A stretch of 7,059 nucleotides of DNA from Bacteroidales bacterium UBA1077 (GTDB taxonomy: Bacteria; Bacteroidota; Bacteroidia; Bacteroidales; UBA932). Shown piece after piece: positions 5,392 through 7,059 of the stretch. Positions within the stretch are counted from its first letter, which is position 1. The number at the start of each line of letters is the position of its first letter. Both the position numbers and the translations under genes were made by a program. The notes beneath the pieces are model-generated. The model was not told the DNA's origin. It did not search any database and was given only the letters and a program-made list of their open reading frames with translations. The stretch is taken from assembly GCA_002314195.1 (NCBI GenBank), contig DCCQ01000137.1, positions 1-7,059 on the forward strand. Direction: 5' to 3'.

Positions 5392-7059
5392 TTAGAACCT
5401 CCATCCGAATGTCGCCGTGATGCTGTAGATGTCTCTCTTGTTGAGGATCATCGGAGACGCGACATCCATATAGTCGGCATAAGGGGAGATATATTCATCC
5501 GACAGCATCATCAGTCTTGCCGCGATGTCCGCGAAGAAAGAGCCGTTTGATGAATATCCAAGGCCAACAGAGAATGAGTTTATCCTGTCATTCAATTTAA
5601 TCTTCTCGTTCCCGTTGTAGGTATATTCAGGAGTCGTGGAGAAGTTGTACCCGGCGCGAACAGCAAATTCCGGAACAGGTTTGAACTCCGCGCCGACCCT
5701 TATCATGTGCGACACTCCCATGCAGTCGCGGATCTCGTCGTTCAAGTCACTGTAACTGTCGTCATTCCAGCCTCCGTCCTTGCTCATGAACTTCATCGTG
5801 CTGTAGTCGGTCATCTCGTAGTCGGCGCTGATCAGAGCCATTCCCGCGAAAGTGAACGCCGCTCCGGCATTGAGTCTGTACGGCGAACGAACCCTGTAGG
5901 AATATTCTCCTTCAGGAGTCTGGGCCGATCCGTTGTACTGAGCGTCGGTGTAGTTCACGTTCACGTCTTGGCGCCAACGCTCGTTGATTTCCATGATTGT
6001 CGGGGTCTGTACAGCCGCTCCGACACGGATTCCGTCAACCGGTCTCCACAGAAATCCGAACTTGCCATAGACTCCGCTTCCGTCAACAGTGGAAGAGTAA
6101 CGGGTACGGTAGTCGCTGAAGTAAGTGTCTCCTTTCTCGAATTCAGTGTAGAAATCATCCGGATTGACAGCCGCCTCCTTGAAATATTCGTCATAATTGT
6201 AGTTAAGCGATGTCACCCCCAAATTTGCGCCGACGAAGAAAGTCTCGCTGAAATTGAAGCCGACGTTGAACAGCACATCGTACTTGCTGCCTGTGACCGA
6301 GCGCCCGTAAGCCTGGTTCAACGGACCTCCCAGAGATACGTTGTAAACACCGTTCCCGTCTTCGTCCAGAACATAACCATCCTTGATGTATTCCCCTTTC
6401 CCCAGGATGTAATCTCCGTTGTTGACATCTTGCTCTGTGATAGGGTAATATCTTTCCGTGGCCGCGATGTACCGGTATTTGTAGTTTGGCTCGATGTCGC
6501 TTCCGTAGTTGGCTATCGCTCCAGCCTGTGCGTTTACGATGGCGCTCCAAGGGGCCGGCATATTCCTGTCGTCATTCTCGTAATATGCGTTGTCCCAAAT
6601 GTCAATTTTGTTTCCTTTCCCGTCAAGGTAGCCGTTCAAAAAATCCAGGTGGAATCCGTCCGCTCCCACAGCCATTGCGCCGAGGTAGCTGGTCTTGTCA
6701 TTCTGCCCGCCTGCCAGCATCTTGCTTGTGAAGTTGTTCGTCCCGTTGACGACAATTCCGTAGGTTATGGATTTCAACCCGCTTCTGTTGCCGGTGTTCC
6801 AATTGAATGTCGCTCCAAAGTTCGGCAAGGAGAACCGTGTCAGTCGCTTTCCCTGCTCATTTGAGAATTTGTCCACATTGTCGATAGGGTAGGCACTGTA
6901 GGAAGCGTTCATCGCGCTCATCGTCAGATTCGGCGTGATCGTGAACTGGGAATATCCCGCCACAGCCGATCCCGCAGGATTGATCCCTATTGAGCCGAGA
7001 TCCCCACCGACGGCGGTCATCGCGTTACCCATTCCGATCGACCTTGCCGTTCCGTAGTA
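5392..7059 (-). CDS. OMPP1/FadL-type outer membrane beta-barrel protein (5' end cut off by window)
   Basis: The frame is open from the right edge to the TAA at 5394-5392, giving 555 visible residues. The ATG at 7032 is internal: the nine preceding codons (YYGTARSIG) continue the family motif, so the true start and signal peptide lie outside the window. The N-terminus shows GMGNAMTAVGGDLGSIGINP (residues 9-28) with NPAG at 27-30, the hallmark of FadL/OMPP1 proteins, where it forms the N-terminal hatch region. The remainder alternates polar and aromatic residues with many Tyr, Asn and Gly, and ends in TFGWRF with a terminal Phe, the usual C-terminal beta signal. FadL proteins carry hydrophobic compounds across the outer membrane; in Bacteroides such proteins are often labelled hemin receptor or outer membrane transport protein. 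The substrate cannot be told from sequence. It is larger than E. coli FadL (about 446 residues), with a Gly/Tyr/Asp-rich middle (about 165-245) that looks like extended loops. Confidence 0.8.
   Translation of the reverse strand, partial: YYGTARSIGMGNAMTAVGGDLGSIGINPAGSAVAGYSQFTITPNLTMSAMNASYSAYPIDNVDKFSNEQGKRLTRFSLPNFGATFNWNTGNRSGLKSITYGIVVNGTNNFTSKMLAGGQNDKTSYLGAMAVGADGFHLDFLNGYLDGKGNKIDIWDNAYYENDDRNMPAPWSAIVNAQAGAIANYGSDIEPNYKYRYIAATERYYPITEQDVNNGDYILGKGEYIKDGYVLDEDGNGVYNVSLGGPLNQAYGRSVTGSKYDVLFNVGFNFSETFFVGANLGVTSLNYNYDEYFKEAAVNPDDFYTEFEKGDTYFSDYRTRYSSTVDGSGVYGKFGFLWRPVDGIRVGAAVQTPTIMEINERWRQDVNVNYTDAQYNGSAQTPEGEYSYRVRSPYRLNAGAAFTFAGMALISADYEMTDYSTMKFMSKDGGWNDDSYSDLNDEIRDCMGVSHMIRVGAEFKPVPEFAVRAGYNFSTTPEYTYNGNEKIKLNDRINSFSVGLGYSSNGSFFADIAARLMMLSDEYISPYADYMDVASPMILNKRDIYSITATFGWRF

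Noticed and set aside
5905..5920. Small perfect hairpin CTCCT-TC-AGGAG inside the outer membrane protein gene
   Set aside because: It lies within coding sequence, has a 2-nt loop too small to fold as drawn, and has no flanking U-tract.
5707..6864. Long plus-strand open frame (385 codons) opposite the outer membrane protein gene
   Set aside because: It lies wholly antisense to a gene with clear FadL/OMPP1 motifs and a proper C-terminal beta signal. Its Val/Ser/Arg-rich product looks like a shadow of that gene's codon use, and it shows no recognisable domain.

Overview
The window reads as ordinary chromosomal core sequence from a member of the Bacteroidota, most likely Bacteroidales with moderate GC. 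Four things support this: the style of the NusA and RimP proteins, promoters of the TAnnTTTG type (TATCTTTG occurs twice in intergenic DNA), an lpxD-lpxC-lpxA lipid A cluster, and an OMPP1/FadL-type outer membrane barrel protein. I see no mobile elements, tRNAs, rRNAs or CRISPR arrays.

Layout. Positions 1-1622 (minus strand) hold rimP followed by nusA, 18 nt apart. nusA runs off the left edge, so its C-terminus is missing. A 155-bp divergent intergenic region (1623-1777) holds a probable rimP promoter and a strong stem-loop in the rimP leader. Positions 1778-5306 (plus strand) hold lpxD, lpxC, lpxA and a WbqC-family gene. The gaps are 95, 16 and 16 nt, and a second, well-formed promoter lies between lpxD and lpxC. 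An 85-bp convergent intergenic region (5307-5391) carries two copies of a 28-bp repeat. Positions 5392-7059 (minus strand) hold an outer membrane beta-barrel gene that lacks its 5' end.

How the genes work together. RimP (30S maturation) and NusA (transcription elongation, pausing and antitermination) are a conserved gene-expression pair. LpxA, LpxC and LpxD are the first three dedicated lipid A enzymes: UDP-GlcNAc O-acylation, deacetylation and N-acylation. The WbqC-family protein has no firmly established reaction. Families of this name occur in polysaccharide and O-antigen loci, so its place after lpxA suggests a surface-glycan role, by inference only.

The most noteworthy points are these. 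lpxC encodes a stand-alone deacetylase, although in many Bacteroidota LpxC is fused to the dehydratase FabZ. The paired repeat downstream of the WbqC gene resembles a motif I recall from many bacterial genomes. There is a terminator-like hairpin in the rimP leader and a perfect 12-bp palindrome on the -33 element of the lpxC promoter. I found no convincing undescribed multi-gene system.
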